Assembly (NCBI GenBank): GCA_003535955.1
Contig: DPZM01000255.1
Coordinates: 1 to 5,525, forward strand
DNA from: Lachnospiraceae bacterium
GTDB lineage: Bacteria; Bacillota; Clostridia; Lachnospirales; Lachnospiraceae
Reading direction: 5' to 3'
Length of the DNA stretch: 5,525 bases
Below, piece by piece: positions 1 to 5,514 of this stretch (position 1 is its first letter; each line of letters starts with the position of its first letter). A model generated the notes under the pieces. The model ran no database searches and was not told where the DNA came from. It saw nothing but the letters and a program-made list of their open reading frames with translations. Both the position numbers and the translations under genes were made by a program.

Positions 1-267
1 GGCAACGGAACACCGGCCAAGCTGTGTTATGTATATTTCAAGCAGCGCAACAGGACCTTAAGGGGGCGGGATTACGCAACCTTTGTGAATTACTGGATGG
101 CGGTATCGGGACATATAGGTATACATGATGCCACATGGAGGGGGAAGTTCGGCGGTGAGATATACAAGACTGCCGGTTCCCACGGATGCGTGAATGTACC
201 CAAGAGCTTTGCGGCACAGCTTTACGATGTTGTTGAAGTCGGTACACCCTGCGTGATGTACTACTAG
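1..267 (+). CDS. L,D-transpeptidase (YkuD domain), C-terminal fragment
   Basis: This is the last 88 codons of a gene that begins before the window; frame 1 is open from base 1 to a TAG at 265-267. The fragment carries the YkuD active site: His42 in a GIHDAT context, then S60-H61-G62-C63-V64-N65, fitting the family pattern of a His about 18 residues before the SHGC(V/I)N box, with Cys63 as the nucleophile. YkuD enzymes act outside the membrane and make 3-3 cross-links in peptidoglycan or attach proteins to it. The stretch before the box (LRGRDY, NYWMAV, WRGKFGGEIY) resembles the longer Gram-positive versions that have an N-terminal membrane anchor and peptidoglycan-binding domains; those parts are outside the window, so total length and anchoring are unknown. 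No link to the downstream serine genes is evident. An internal GTG at 85 is not a real start because the domain extends upstream of it. Confidence 0.93.
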   Translation, partial: GNGTPAKLCYVYFKQRNRTLRGRDYATFVNYWMAVSGHIGIHDATWRGKFGGEIYKTAGSHGCVNVPKSFAAQLYDVVEVGTPCVMYY

Positions 268-270
268 ATT

Positions 271-311
271 TATACGGCGAAAAACACGAAGTGTTTTGAG
301 CCTGCCGTATA
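271..311 (+). terminator. Two-tier hairpin between the transpeptidase gene and serC; possible terminator
   Basis: An outer perfect 8-bp stem, TATACGGC (271-278) with GCCGTATA (304-311), encloses an inner perfect 7-bp stem, AAAACAC (281-287) with GTGTTTT (291-297), closed by a GAA loop. It begins 4 nt after the transpeptidase stop codon, the expected place for a terminator. No T-run follows the outer stem; the only T-run is inside the inner stem (294-297), so intrinsic termination would have to use the short inner hairpin. It could equally be an RNA-stabilising element or a small intergenic repeat. The hairpin is seen; the role is inferred. Confidence 0.45.
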
Positions 312-343
312 TCATAAATGAAAATGTTTAAAGGAGGAGAATC

Positions 344-1426
344 ATGAAAAGAGTTTACAACTTTTCGGCAGGTCCCGCAGTTCTACCTGAAGAAGTACTT
401 AAAGAAGCTGCAGATGAGATGATGGATTATAAGGGAAGCGGAATGTCCGTAATGGAGATGAGCCACCGTTCCAAGGTTTATGATACCATTATCAAGGAAG
501 CTGAAGCAGACATTAGGGAGCTTATGAACATTCCCGATAATTACAAGGTACTCTTCCTTCAGGGTGGTGCCAGCCAGTTCTTCGCGGAAGTTCCCATGAA
601 CATGATGAAGAATAAGAAGGCAGGCTATATCATTACCGGACAGTGGGCCAAGAAGGCCTTCCAGGAAGCCAAGATATATGGTGAGGCTGTTGAGCTTGCA
701 TCGTCTGCCGACAAAACCTTTTCATATATTCCCGATTGCTCCGATCTTCCGATAACGGATGATATGGACTATGTATATATCTGTGAGAACAACACTATTT
801 ACGGCACCAAATTTAAGGAGCTTCCCAACACCAAGGGTAAGGATCTTGTGGCAGATGTATCCTCATGCTTCTTATCGGAGCCTGTTGATGTATCAAAGTA
901 TGCGGTTATCTACGGCGGTGTTCAGAAGAACGTAGGTCCCGCAGGCTGTGTTATCGCGATCATCAGGGAAGACCTTATAAGGGATGATGTACTTCCCGGA
1001 ACTCCCACCATGCTTAAGTGGAAGACTCAGGCTGATGCCGATTCTTTATACAATACACCTCCCTGCTACACGATCTATATCTGCGGCAAGGTATTTAAGT
1101 GGCTCAAGAAAATGGGCGGCCTGTCTGCAATGAAGGAGCTTAATGAGAAGAAGGCCAAGATCCTTTACGACTATCTTGACGAAAGCAAGCTCTTTAAGGG
1201 TACGGTTGAGAAAGAGTCAAGATCTCTTATGAATGTTCCTTTTGTTACAGGTAATGAGGAGCTTGACGCCAAGTTCGTCAAGGAAGCCAGGGAAGCCGGA
1301 TTAGAGAACCTTAAGGGTCACAGGACGGTTGGCGGAATGAGGGCTTCGATCTACAATGCAATGCCTATCGAGGGTGTTGAAGCCCTGGTTGAATTCATGA
1401 AGAAATTTGAAAAGGAGAATGCGTAA
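344..1426 (+). CDS. serC: Phosphoserine aminotransferase SerC
   Basis: SerC is a cytoplasmic PLP enzyme that converts 3-phosphohydroxypyruvate plus glutamate to O-phosphoserine plus 2-oxoglutarate, the second step of serine synthesis. The 360-residue length matches the family (about 360). Landmarks in order: the N-terminal YNFSAGPAVLP (5-15), the GGAS PLP-phosphate loop (74-77), a Trp at 101 that should stack on the cofactor, NNTIYGT (149-155), Asp171 for the pyridine nitrogen, the Schiff-base lysine K195 in GGVQKNVGPAG, and the C-terminal substrate-binding GHRTVGGMRASIYNA (325-339). The ATG at 344 is set by the family N-terminus and by GGAGG at 333-337, 6 nt upstream. The stop codon shares its last A with the serA start (TAATG), so the two are translationally coupled. 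I see no convincing promoter in the 76-bp gap upstream. No key residue is missing. Confidence 0.97.
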   Translation: MKRVYNFSAGPAVLPEEVLKEAADEMMDYKGSGMSVMEMSHRSKVYDTIIKEAEADIRELMNIPDNYKVLFLQGGASQFFAEVPMNMMKNKKAGYIITGQWAKKAFQEAKIYGEAVELASSADKTFSYIPDCSDLPITDDMDYVYICENNTIYGTKFKELPNTKGKDLVADVSSCFLSEPVDVSKYAVIYGGVQKNVGPAGCVIAIIREDLIRDDVLPGTPTMLKWKTQADADSLYNTPPCYTIYICGKVFKWLKKMGGLSAMKELNEKKAKILYDYLDESKLFKGTVEKESRSLMNVPFVTGNEELDAKFVKEAREAGLENLKGHRTVGGMRASIYNAMPIEGVEALVEFMKKFEKENA

Positions 1427-2589
1427 TGTTTAAGTATACATGCTTAAATCCGATAGCCCAGGTGGGACTTGAGAAGTTTACGGGTAATTTCGAAAAGACT
1501 GATGACATAAAGGAGGCACAGGGTGTTCTTGTAAGAAGCGCATCCATGCATGATATGGACCTTCCCGAAGGTCTGCTGGCAGTGGCGAGGGCCGGTGCCG
1601 GCGTAAACAATATTCCTCTTGACGAATGCGCAGGAAGGGGAATAGTTGTATTCAATACACCCGGCGCCAATGCCAACGGTGTTAAGGAGCTTGTTATAGC
1701 GGGTATGCTGCTTGCATCACGTGATGTTGTAGGCGGTATCAACTGGGTTGAGAGCGCTAAGGATGAAGCCGATATCGCCAAGATGGCCGAGAAGGAGAAG
1801 AAGAAATTCGCAGGAACCGAGATTCAGGACAAGAAGCTGGGTATAATCGGTCTGGGGGCGATCGGTGTAAGGGTAGCCAATGTTGCAAAGCACCTCGGGA
1901 TGGAAGTGTACGGATATGATCCCTATATTTCCGTGGATGCCGCATGGAACCTGTCACGTGATATTAAGCATGTGCTTGATATTAACGAGATATATGAGCA
2001 GTGCGACATAATCACGATCCATGTTCCCCTTATGGATTCAACAAAGAACACGATCAATAAGGAAGCCATTGACAAGATGAAGGACGGGGTTATAATCCTT
2101 AACTTCGCAAGAGACCTTCTGGTTGAAGAGACGGCTGTGCTTGATGCCATCAAGGCAGGTAAGGTGCGCAAGTACGTATCCGATTTCCCCAATCCCACAA
2201 CGGCAGGTAAGGAAGGTTGTATAGTCATCCCTCATCTCGGAGCTTCTACCGAGGAATCGGAAGATAACTGCGCGAAGATGGCTGTAAAGGAGTTAATGAA
2301 CTATCTTGAAAACGGTAATATAGTCAATTCCGTTAACTTCCCGGGCTGTGATATGGGCGTATGTGAAAATGCGGGCCGTATAGCGATCATGCATAAGAAC
2401 GTGGCCAATATGATATCAAGGTTTACGGGTATTTTCGGTGAATCCGGCCTCAATATTTCCGATATGACCAATAAGTCAAAAGGAGAGTATGCATATACAA
2501 TGATGGATCTGGATGTGCCGGCTTCGGATGATATCGTTAAGAAACTGGAAGCTGTTGATGGTGTTATCAGGGTAAGGGTAGTAAAGTAA
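1426..2589 (+). CDS. serA: D-3-phosphoglycerate dehydrogenase SerA with C-terminal ACT domain
   Basis: SerA oxidises 3-phosphoglycerate to 3-phosphohydroxypyruvate with NAD+, the committed step of serine synthesis. At 387 residues it is the short form: a split substrate-binding domain, an NAD-binding Rossmann domain with GLGAIG at 142-147 and the NAD-selecting Asp165 in YGYDPY, then an ACT domain (about 316-387) with no intervening domain. GAGVNNI (57-63) corresponds to the substrate-loop GAGVDNI of other family members. Catalytic Arg229 (NFARD) and His270 (PHLGAST) are present, but the segment normally written DVFxxEP reads VSDFPNPTTAG here, with no Glu at the expected place (see findings). 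In the ACT domain His323, Asn325 and Asn343 line up with the serine-binding residues of the E. coli enzyme, so serine feedback inhibition is plausible. The start overlaps the serC stop by one base, with GGAG at 1414-1417 inside serC. The 3' end has tandem TAA TAA stops. Confidence 0.95.
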   Translation: MFKYTCLNPIAQVGLEKFTGNFEKTDDIKEAQGVLVRSASMHDMDLPEGLLAVARAGAGVNNIPLDECAGRGIVVFNTPGANANGVKELVIAGMLLASRDVVGGINWVESAKDEADIAKMAEKEKKKFAGTEIQDKKLGIIGLGAIGVRVANVAKHLGMEVYGYDPYISVDAAWNLSRDIKHVLDINEIYEQCDIITIHVPLMDSTKNTINKEAIDKMKDGVIILNFARDLLVEETAVLDAIKAGKVRKYVSDFPNPTTAGKEGCIVIPHLGASTEESEDNCAKMAVKELMNYLENGNIVNSVNFPGCDMGVCENAGRIAIMHKNVANMISRFTGIFGESGLNISDMTNKSKGEYAYTMMDLDVPASDDIVKKLEAVDGVIRVRVVK

Positions 2590-2595
2590 TAATTT

Positions 2596-3747
2596 ATGAT
2601 CTTAAAAATTGATGGAAAAATTGATTCAAATAATGCTCAGGCCTTTGAAGAGAAGCTGCTCGGAGCACTGAAGGAGGACAAGGATATTGATCCTGTCCTT
2701 GACGCGGAAGACCTTTTATATATTTCAAGTGCCGGTTTAAGAGTTCTCATGAAGGCACGTAAGGCATTGGGAAGGCCCTTTTCGGTCATTAATCTGTCAC
2801 CGGAGGTATACGAAATATTTGAGACCACCGGGTTCACGGATATTTTGGACGTAAGTAAGAAACCAAGGGAAATAACCCTTGAAGGCTGTGAGATCATAGG
2901 AAAGGGTTTTTACGGGACGGTGTACAGGATAGATGAAGACACTATAGTCAAGATGTATAATTCGCCCGATGCCATATCGATGATCAAGAATGAGAAGAAG
3001 ATGGCCAAAATGGCTTTTGTAAAGGGGATTCCTACGGCCATATCCTTTGATATCGTCAGCTCGAACGGCTGCTACGGGTCTGTTTTCGAGCTTCTTAAAT
3101 CAAAAAGCTTTAATGATATGATCGTGGATGAACCGGACCGGGTTGATGAGATCGTCCGTATGTATACCGGGTTTATGAAAGAAGTCCATCAGACGGTCAT
3201 GGATCCGGGAACCCTTCCTTATGCCAGAGACCGGTTTATTTATTATCTTGATACGATCGTTGAACTCCTGGATGCCGATACGGCTGATAAATGCAGGAAG
3301 CTTATCGAAGCGGTGCCGGATGATCTGCATGTAGTGCATGGTGACATCCAGATGAAGAATGTCATGATGTCCGATAATGAGCCAGTGCTCATAGATATGG
3401 ATACCCTGAGTATAGGCCAGCCGATATTTGACCTGCAGGGGCTCTATGTGACATATATGGCTTTTGAAGAGGATGAGGAAGACAATTCAATTAAGTTTCT
3501 GGGGATAGAGACGCAGACCTGCGCTCATATATGGGATTTGATCATAAGGGATTACTACGGAATAACCGATGAAGAGAAGCTTAAGGTAATTACCGATAAG
3601 ATACGGCTCTTAGCCTATATCCGTTTTTTGCACATTATCAATATCAATCAGGACAGAGACAGTGAGCTGGGACAGATACGGATAAAACACGGGTCAGAAC
3701 ACTTAAGGGAACTGGTAGGGCGTATTGATGATCTTATGATACCATGA
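2596..3747 (+). CDS. STAS domain (anti-sigma-factor antagonist type) fused to APH-like kinase
   Basis: A 383-residue, two-domain protein. Residues 1-86 form a STAS domain like SpoIIAA/RsbV: ILKIDGKIDSNNA, then the switch loop YISSAGLRVL (42-51), where Ser45 aligns with the phosphorylated serine of RsbV, then EVYEIFETTGFTDIL. Residues about 93-383 form a protein-kinase-like/aminoglycoside-phosphotransferase fold: glycine-rich loop GKGFYG (102-107), candidate ATP-binding Lys119 (TIVKMY), catalytic loop HGDIQMKN (Asp250, Asn255) and metal-binding IDMD (Asp267). All core kinase residues are present, so it is probably active; I recall this kinase group as TIGR02172, unchecked. The kinase may phosphorylate its own or another STAS domain, or a small molecule; the substrate cannot be read from sequence. 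No signal peptide or membrane segment, so cytoplasmic. It starts 6 nt after serA, in the same frame and without a clear Shine-Dalgarno, suggesting translation coupled to serA. The start agrees with the usual beginning of this fusion type. Confidence 0.88.
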   Translation: MILKIDGKIDSNNAQAFEEKLLGALKEDKDIDPVLDAEDLLYISSAGLRVLMKARKALGRPFSVINLSPEVYEIFETTGFTDILDVSKKPREITLEGCEIIGKGFYGTVYRIDEDTIVKMYNSPDAISMIKNEKKMAKMAFVKGIPTAISFDIVSSNGCYGSVFELLKSKSFNDMIVDEPDRVDEIVRMYTGFMKEVHQTVMDPGTLPYARDRFIYYLDTIVELLDADTADKCRKLIEAVPDDLHVVHGDIQMKNVMMSDNEPVLIDMDTLSIGQPIFDLQGLYVTYMAFEEDEEDNSIKFLGIETQTCAHIWDLIIRDYYGITDEEKLKVITDKIRLLAYIRFLHIININQDRDSELGQIRIKHGSEHLRELVGRIDDLMIP

Positions 3748-3748
3748 T

Positions 3749-4009
3749 CTAAAGCTTGAAGTCGAAATCGGGTCCCAGATCTTCCCTGTATTTGTTTTCG
3801 GCTTCGACACCCTGCTCGGATGCAAGGTCCATGTATTTGATAAACACATCTTCAATATTCATATTAAGTTCGGATGCAAGCTCCTCCATTATGGGACGGA
3901 GCTTGTTTAACTGTTCCGAAACATGAGTGGTCTGGGGATCGATATCCTTAAGGACCTCCTCCGAGTATTTGTTTATCCTGTCAAGGAATTCCCGGTCTTG
4001 TGTTGTCAT
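3749..4009 (-). CDS. Small acidic helical protein, function unknown
   Basis: I do not recognise this 86-residue protein. It is judged real because the minus-strand ATG (4007-4009) is preceded by AAGGAG (GGAG at 4020-4017, 7 nt away), the frame fills the gap between two genes exactly, and the composition is protein-like rather than a shadow. It is strongly acidic (21 Asp/Glu against 10 Lys/Arg), has no cysteine, tryptophan, signal peptide or membrane segment, and looks mostly helical: one helix around 4-22, a longer amphipathic one around 29-48 (SEQLNKLRPIMEELASEL), another around 52-75 and an acidic tail ending DFDFKL. This suits a soluble protein-binding partner or regulator, which is inference only. 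It converges on the STAS-kinase gene with a single base between the stops and diverges from the DUF1015 gene, so it is transcribed separately from both. Confidence 0.75.
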   Translation of the reverse strand: MTTQDREFLDRINKYSEEVLKDIDPQTTHVSEQLNKLRPIMEELASELNMNIEDVFIKYMDLASEQGVEAENKYREDLGPDFDFKL

Positions 4010-4048
4010 TTCTTCTCTCCTTTTATTGGTTTTAAATTATGGCTCGTA

Positions 4049-4062
4049 ATATTTTAAAATAT
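4049..4062. repeat. 14-bp AT palindrome upstream of the small minus-strand gene
   Basis: ATATTTTAAAATAT is a perfect 14-bp palindrome about 40 bp upstream of the small acidic gene's start. Read on the minus strand it includes TAAAAT, a possible -10 element, but I find no matching -35 at 16-18 bp. It may simply reflect the AT-rich composition of this intergenic stretch. Confidence 0.35.
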
Positions 4063-4064
4063 AT

Positions 4065-4100
4065 GTAACTATAAATTTATGTGCTGTTCTGAATAGTTAC
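4065..4100. promoter_or_regulatory. Inverted repeat GTAACTAT-N20-ATAGTTAC, possible operator
   Basis: A perfect 8-bp inverted repeat, with half-sites at 4065-4072 and 4093-4100 and centres 28 bp apart, lies in the divergent region between the small minus-strand gene and the DUF1015 gene. With a one-base offset the match extends outward by ATG/CAT. The arrangement could be a dimeric regulator site or a weak RNA hairpin. It sits where the promoter of the minus-strand gene is expected. The repeat is seen; its function is inferred. Confidence 0.35.
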
Positions 4101-4119
4101 CATAATAACATATAATCAA

Positions 4120-4154
4120 GCCCGGTTCAAGAACGTATTTTCGATGGATCGGGC
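4120..4154. other. GC-rich stem-loop in the divergent intergenic region
   Basis: GCCCGGTTCA (4120-4129) pairs with TGGATCGGGC (4145-4154) over 10 positions, including two G-T wobbles, around a 15-nt loop. It stands out as GC-rich in an AT-rich region. No T-run follows on either strand, so it is a poor intrinsic terminator, and it lies upstream of the predicted DUF1015 promoter, so it should not be in that mRNA. On the minus strand it could fall in a longer leader of the small gene. Its role is unknown. Confidence 0.35.
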
Positions 4155-4175
4155 CTGTGTGATAAAAGATATATA

Positions 4176-4204
4176 TTGTTAACCGCCTTATAATTTGCTA
4201 CAAT
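4176..4204 (+). promoter_or_regulatory. Predicted sigma-A promoter of the DUF1015 gene (extended -10)
   Basis: A -35 box TTGTTA (4176-4181, 4 of 6 consensus) and a -10 box TACAAT (4199-4204, 5 of 6) are separated by the ideal 17 bp. A TG one base before the -10 (4196-4197) makes it an extended -10. Transcription should start near 4211, giving a leader of about 33 nt that contains GGAGG at 4234-4238. This supports the DUF1015 gene being transcribed on its own rather than from the serC-serA run. Confidence 0.7.
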
Positions 4205-4243
4205 ATATAGTGATTGTGAAAAATAAGTTAACCGGAGGTAAGT

Positions 4244-5482
4244 ATGGCTAAAATAAGACCCTTTAATGCAATAAGGCCGGCAGCCGGACTGGAAGAGAAG
4301 ATTGCCGCGTTACCCTATGATGTTTACAACAGGAAGGAAGCGGTGGAGGCCGTAAAGGGCAATGACCTGTCCTTTTTGAGGATAGACAGGGCCGAGACGG
4401 CATTTGATGATTCGGTGGACACTTATGATGACAGGGTGTATAAGAAGGCCGATGAACTCTTCAGGGGCATGCTTAATGACGGCAGCTTCGTTAAGGATGA
4501 CAGGGCATGCTACTATATTTACGAACTCACAATGGATGGCCGGGCGCAGACGGGTATCGTTGCCTGTGCATCCATAGACGATTATATTAACAGTGTTATA
4601 AAGAAGCATGAGAATACCAGGGCCGATAAAGAGGTGGACAGGATAAGACACGTTGATGCCTTATCTGCACAGACAGGCCCTATTTTTCTTGCATATCGAG
4701 CCGAGGATATCATAAATCAGGTGGTTGATAAGGTTAAAACAGAGCCGGCGGTCAATGATTTTGTTTCCGATGACGGGATAAGACACAGGGTCTGGATCAT
4801 TGATGATGAATCGGATATTAAGGATATAGAAGATGCTTTTTCGGGAATGGATTCCATATATATAGCTGACGGACATCACAGATGTGCCAGTGCCGTTAAG
4901 GTAGGACTTAAGCGGCGTGAAGAGCATAAGGACTATACGGGAGAAGAGGAGTTCAATTATTTCCTGTCAGTTCTGTTTCCGGATGAGCAGCTTATGATAA
5001 TGGATTATAACAGGGTTATAAAGGACTTAAACGGACATACCACAGGGGAAGTGCTTGATGAACTCGGTAAAATGGGCGCCCTGTCCGCGAGAGGATGCGA
5101 ACCGTTTAAGCCTGAGAAGAAGGGACAGGTTTCCGTTTATGCGGAAGGGAAATGGTATTCTCTTGACTTTGATGAAAAGTTCCTCTCGGATGACCCGGTA
5201 AAGGGTCTGGATGTATCGATCCTGCAGGACAATGTACTTAAGCCCCTGTTCGGTATCGAGGACCCTAAGACCGATAAGAGGATTGATTTTGTCGGAGGAA
5301 TAAGGGGACTTAAGGAGCTTGAGAGAAGGTGTGCCGCGGACTGTAAGATGGCCTTCGCAATGTATCCGACATCTATACAGGAGCTCTTTAATGTGGCTGA
5401 TGCAGGACTTCTTATGCCGCCCAAGTCAACATGGTTCGAACCCAAGTTAAGAAGTGGATTATTTATACATGATATATCATAA
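4244..5482 (+). CDS. DUF1015 family protein, putative serine-related kinase
   Basis: A complete 412-residue DUF1015 (COG4198) protein, the family's usual size. Family signatures in order: RPFNAIRP (5-12), PYDV (24-27), KHENTR (121-126) followed by a charged stretch, ADGHHR (208-213), YNRVI (255-259) and the C-terminal block from MPPKSTWFEP to LRSGLF (391-407). No signal peptide or membrane segment, so cytoplasmic. The DGHHR box resembles the nucleotide-binding motif of ParB/sulfiredoxin-fold proteins, a group that includes free-serine kinases (archaeal SerK, staphylococcal SbnI). Being next to serC-serA, a role in serine or O-phosphoserine chemistry is a reasonable inference; I have an unverified memory of a DUF1015 member described as a pyrophosphate-dependent serine kinase. 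The ATG is supported by GGAGG at 4234-4238, 5 nt away, and by RPFxAxRP falling at the very N-terminus. It has its own promoter. The family call is firm; the activity is not. Confidence 0.9.
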   Translation: MAKIRPFNAIRPAAGLEEKIAALPYDVYNRKEAVEAVKGNDLSFLRIDRAETAFDDSVDTYDDRVYKKADELFRGMLNDGSFVKDDRACYYIYELTMDGRAQTGIVACASIDDYINSVIKKHENTRADKEVDRIRHVDALSAQTGPIFLAYRAEDIINQVVDKVKTEPAVNDFVSDDGIRHRVWIIDDESDIKDIEDAFSGMDSIYIADGHHRCASAVKVGLKRREEHKDYTGEEEFNYFLSVLFPDEQLMIMDYNRVIKDLNGHTTGEVLDELGKMGALSARGCEPFKPEKKGQVSVYAEGKWYSLDFDEKFLSDDPVKGLDVSILQDNVLKPLFGIEDPKTDKRIDFVGGIRGLKELERRCAADCKMAFAMYPTSIQELFNVADAGLLMPPKSTWFEPKLRSGLFIHDIS

Positions 5483-5514
5483 GGAGGGACCCTTTAGGGA
5501 GGATTCCTTATGAT
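5476..5514 (+). terminator. Hairpin overlapping the DUF1015 stop codon; possible terminator or leader structure
   Basis: A perfect 10-bp inverted repeat, ATCATAAGGA (5476-5485) with TCCTTATGAT (5505-5514), encloses a second short stem, CCC (5490-5492) with GGG (5497-5499), around TTTA. The 5' arm includes the stop codon (5480-5482) and an AAGGAGG string. Position favours a terminator, but the window ends 11 nt later with no T-run visible. The GGAGG and GGGAGG strings could instead belong to the leader of a gene beyond the window. Confidence 0.4.

Noticed and set aside
271..311. Kink-turn or riboswitch reading of the hairpin before serC
   Set aside because: The tandem GA step is present, but the 3-nt bulge is not on the correct side for a kink-turn, and the 76-bp gap is too small for a known aptamer plus expression platform.
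268..343. A serC promoter in the gap after the transpeptidase gene
   Set aside because: TATCAT near 310 resembles a -10 box but has no -35 at 16-18 bp; no other pair fits well enough to report.
1395..2235. Several minus-strand open frames inside serA
   Set aside because: They lie antisense to a fully supported serA, have low-complexity Ser/Pro/Arg-rich translations and no convincing ribosome-binding sites; they are shadows of the real frame.
2637..3339. Minus-strand open frames inside the STAS-kinase gene
   Set aside because: The plus-strand frame has intact STAS and kinase motifs; the antisense products show no motif.
4010..4110. Sigma-A promoter for the small minus-strand gene
   Set aside because: TAAAAT and TATAGT can serve as -10 boxes on the minus strand, but neither has a recognisable -35 at proper spacing; one must exist but I cannot place it.
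4310..5445. Minus-strand open frames inside the DUF1015 gene
   Set aside because: They are antisense to a gene with intact family motifs across its length; no domain is recognisable in them.
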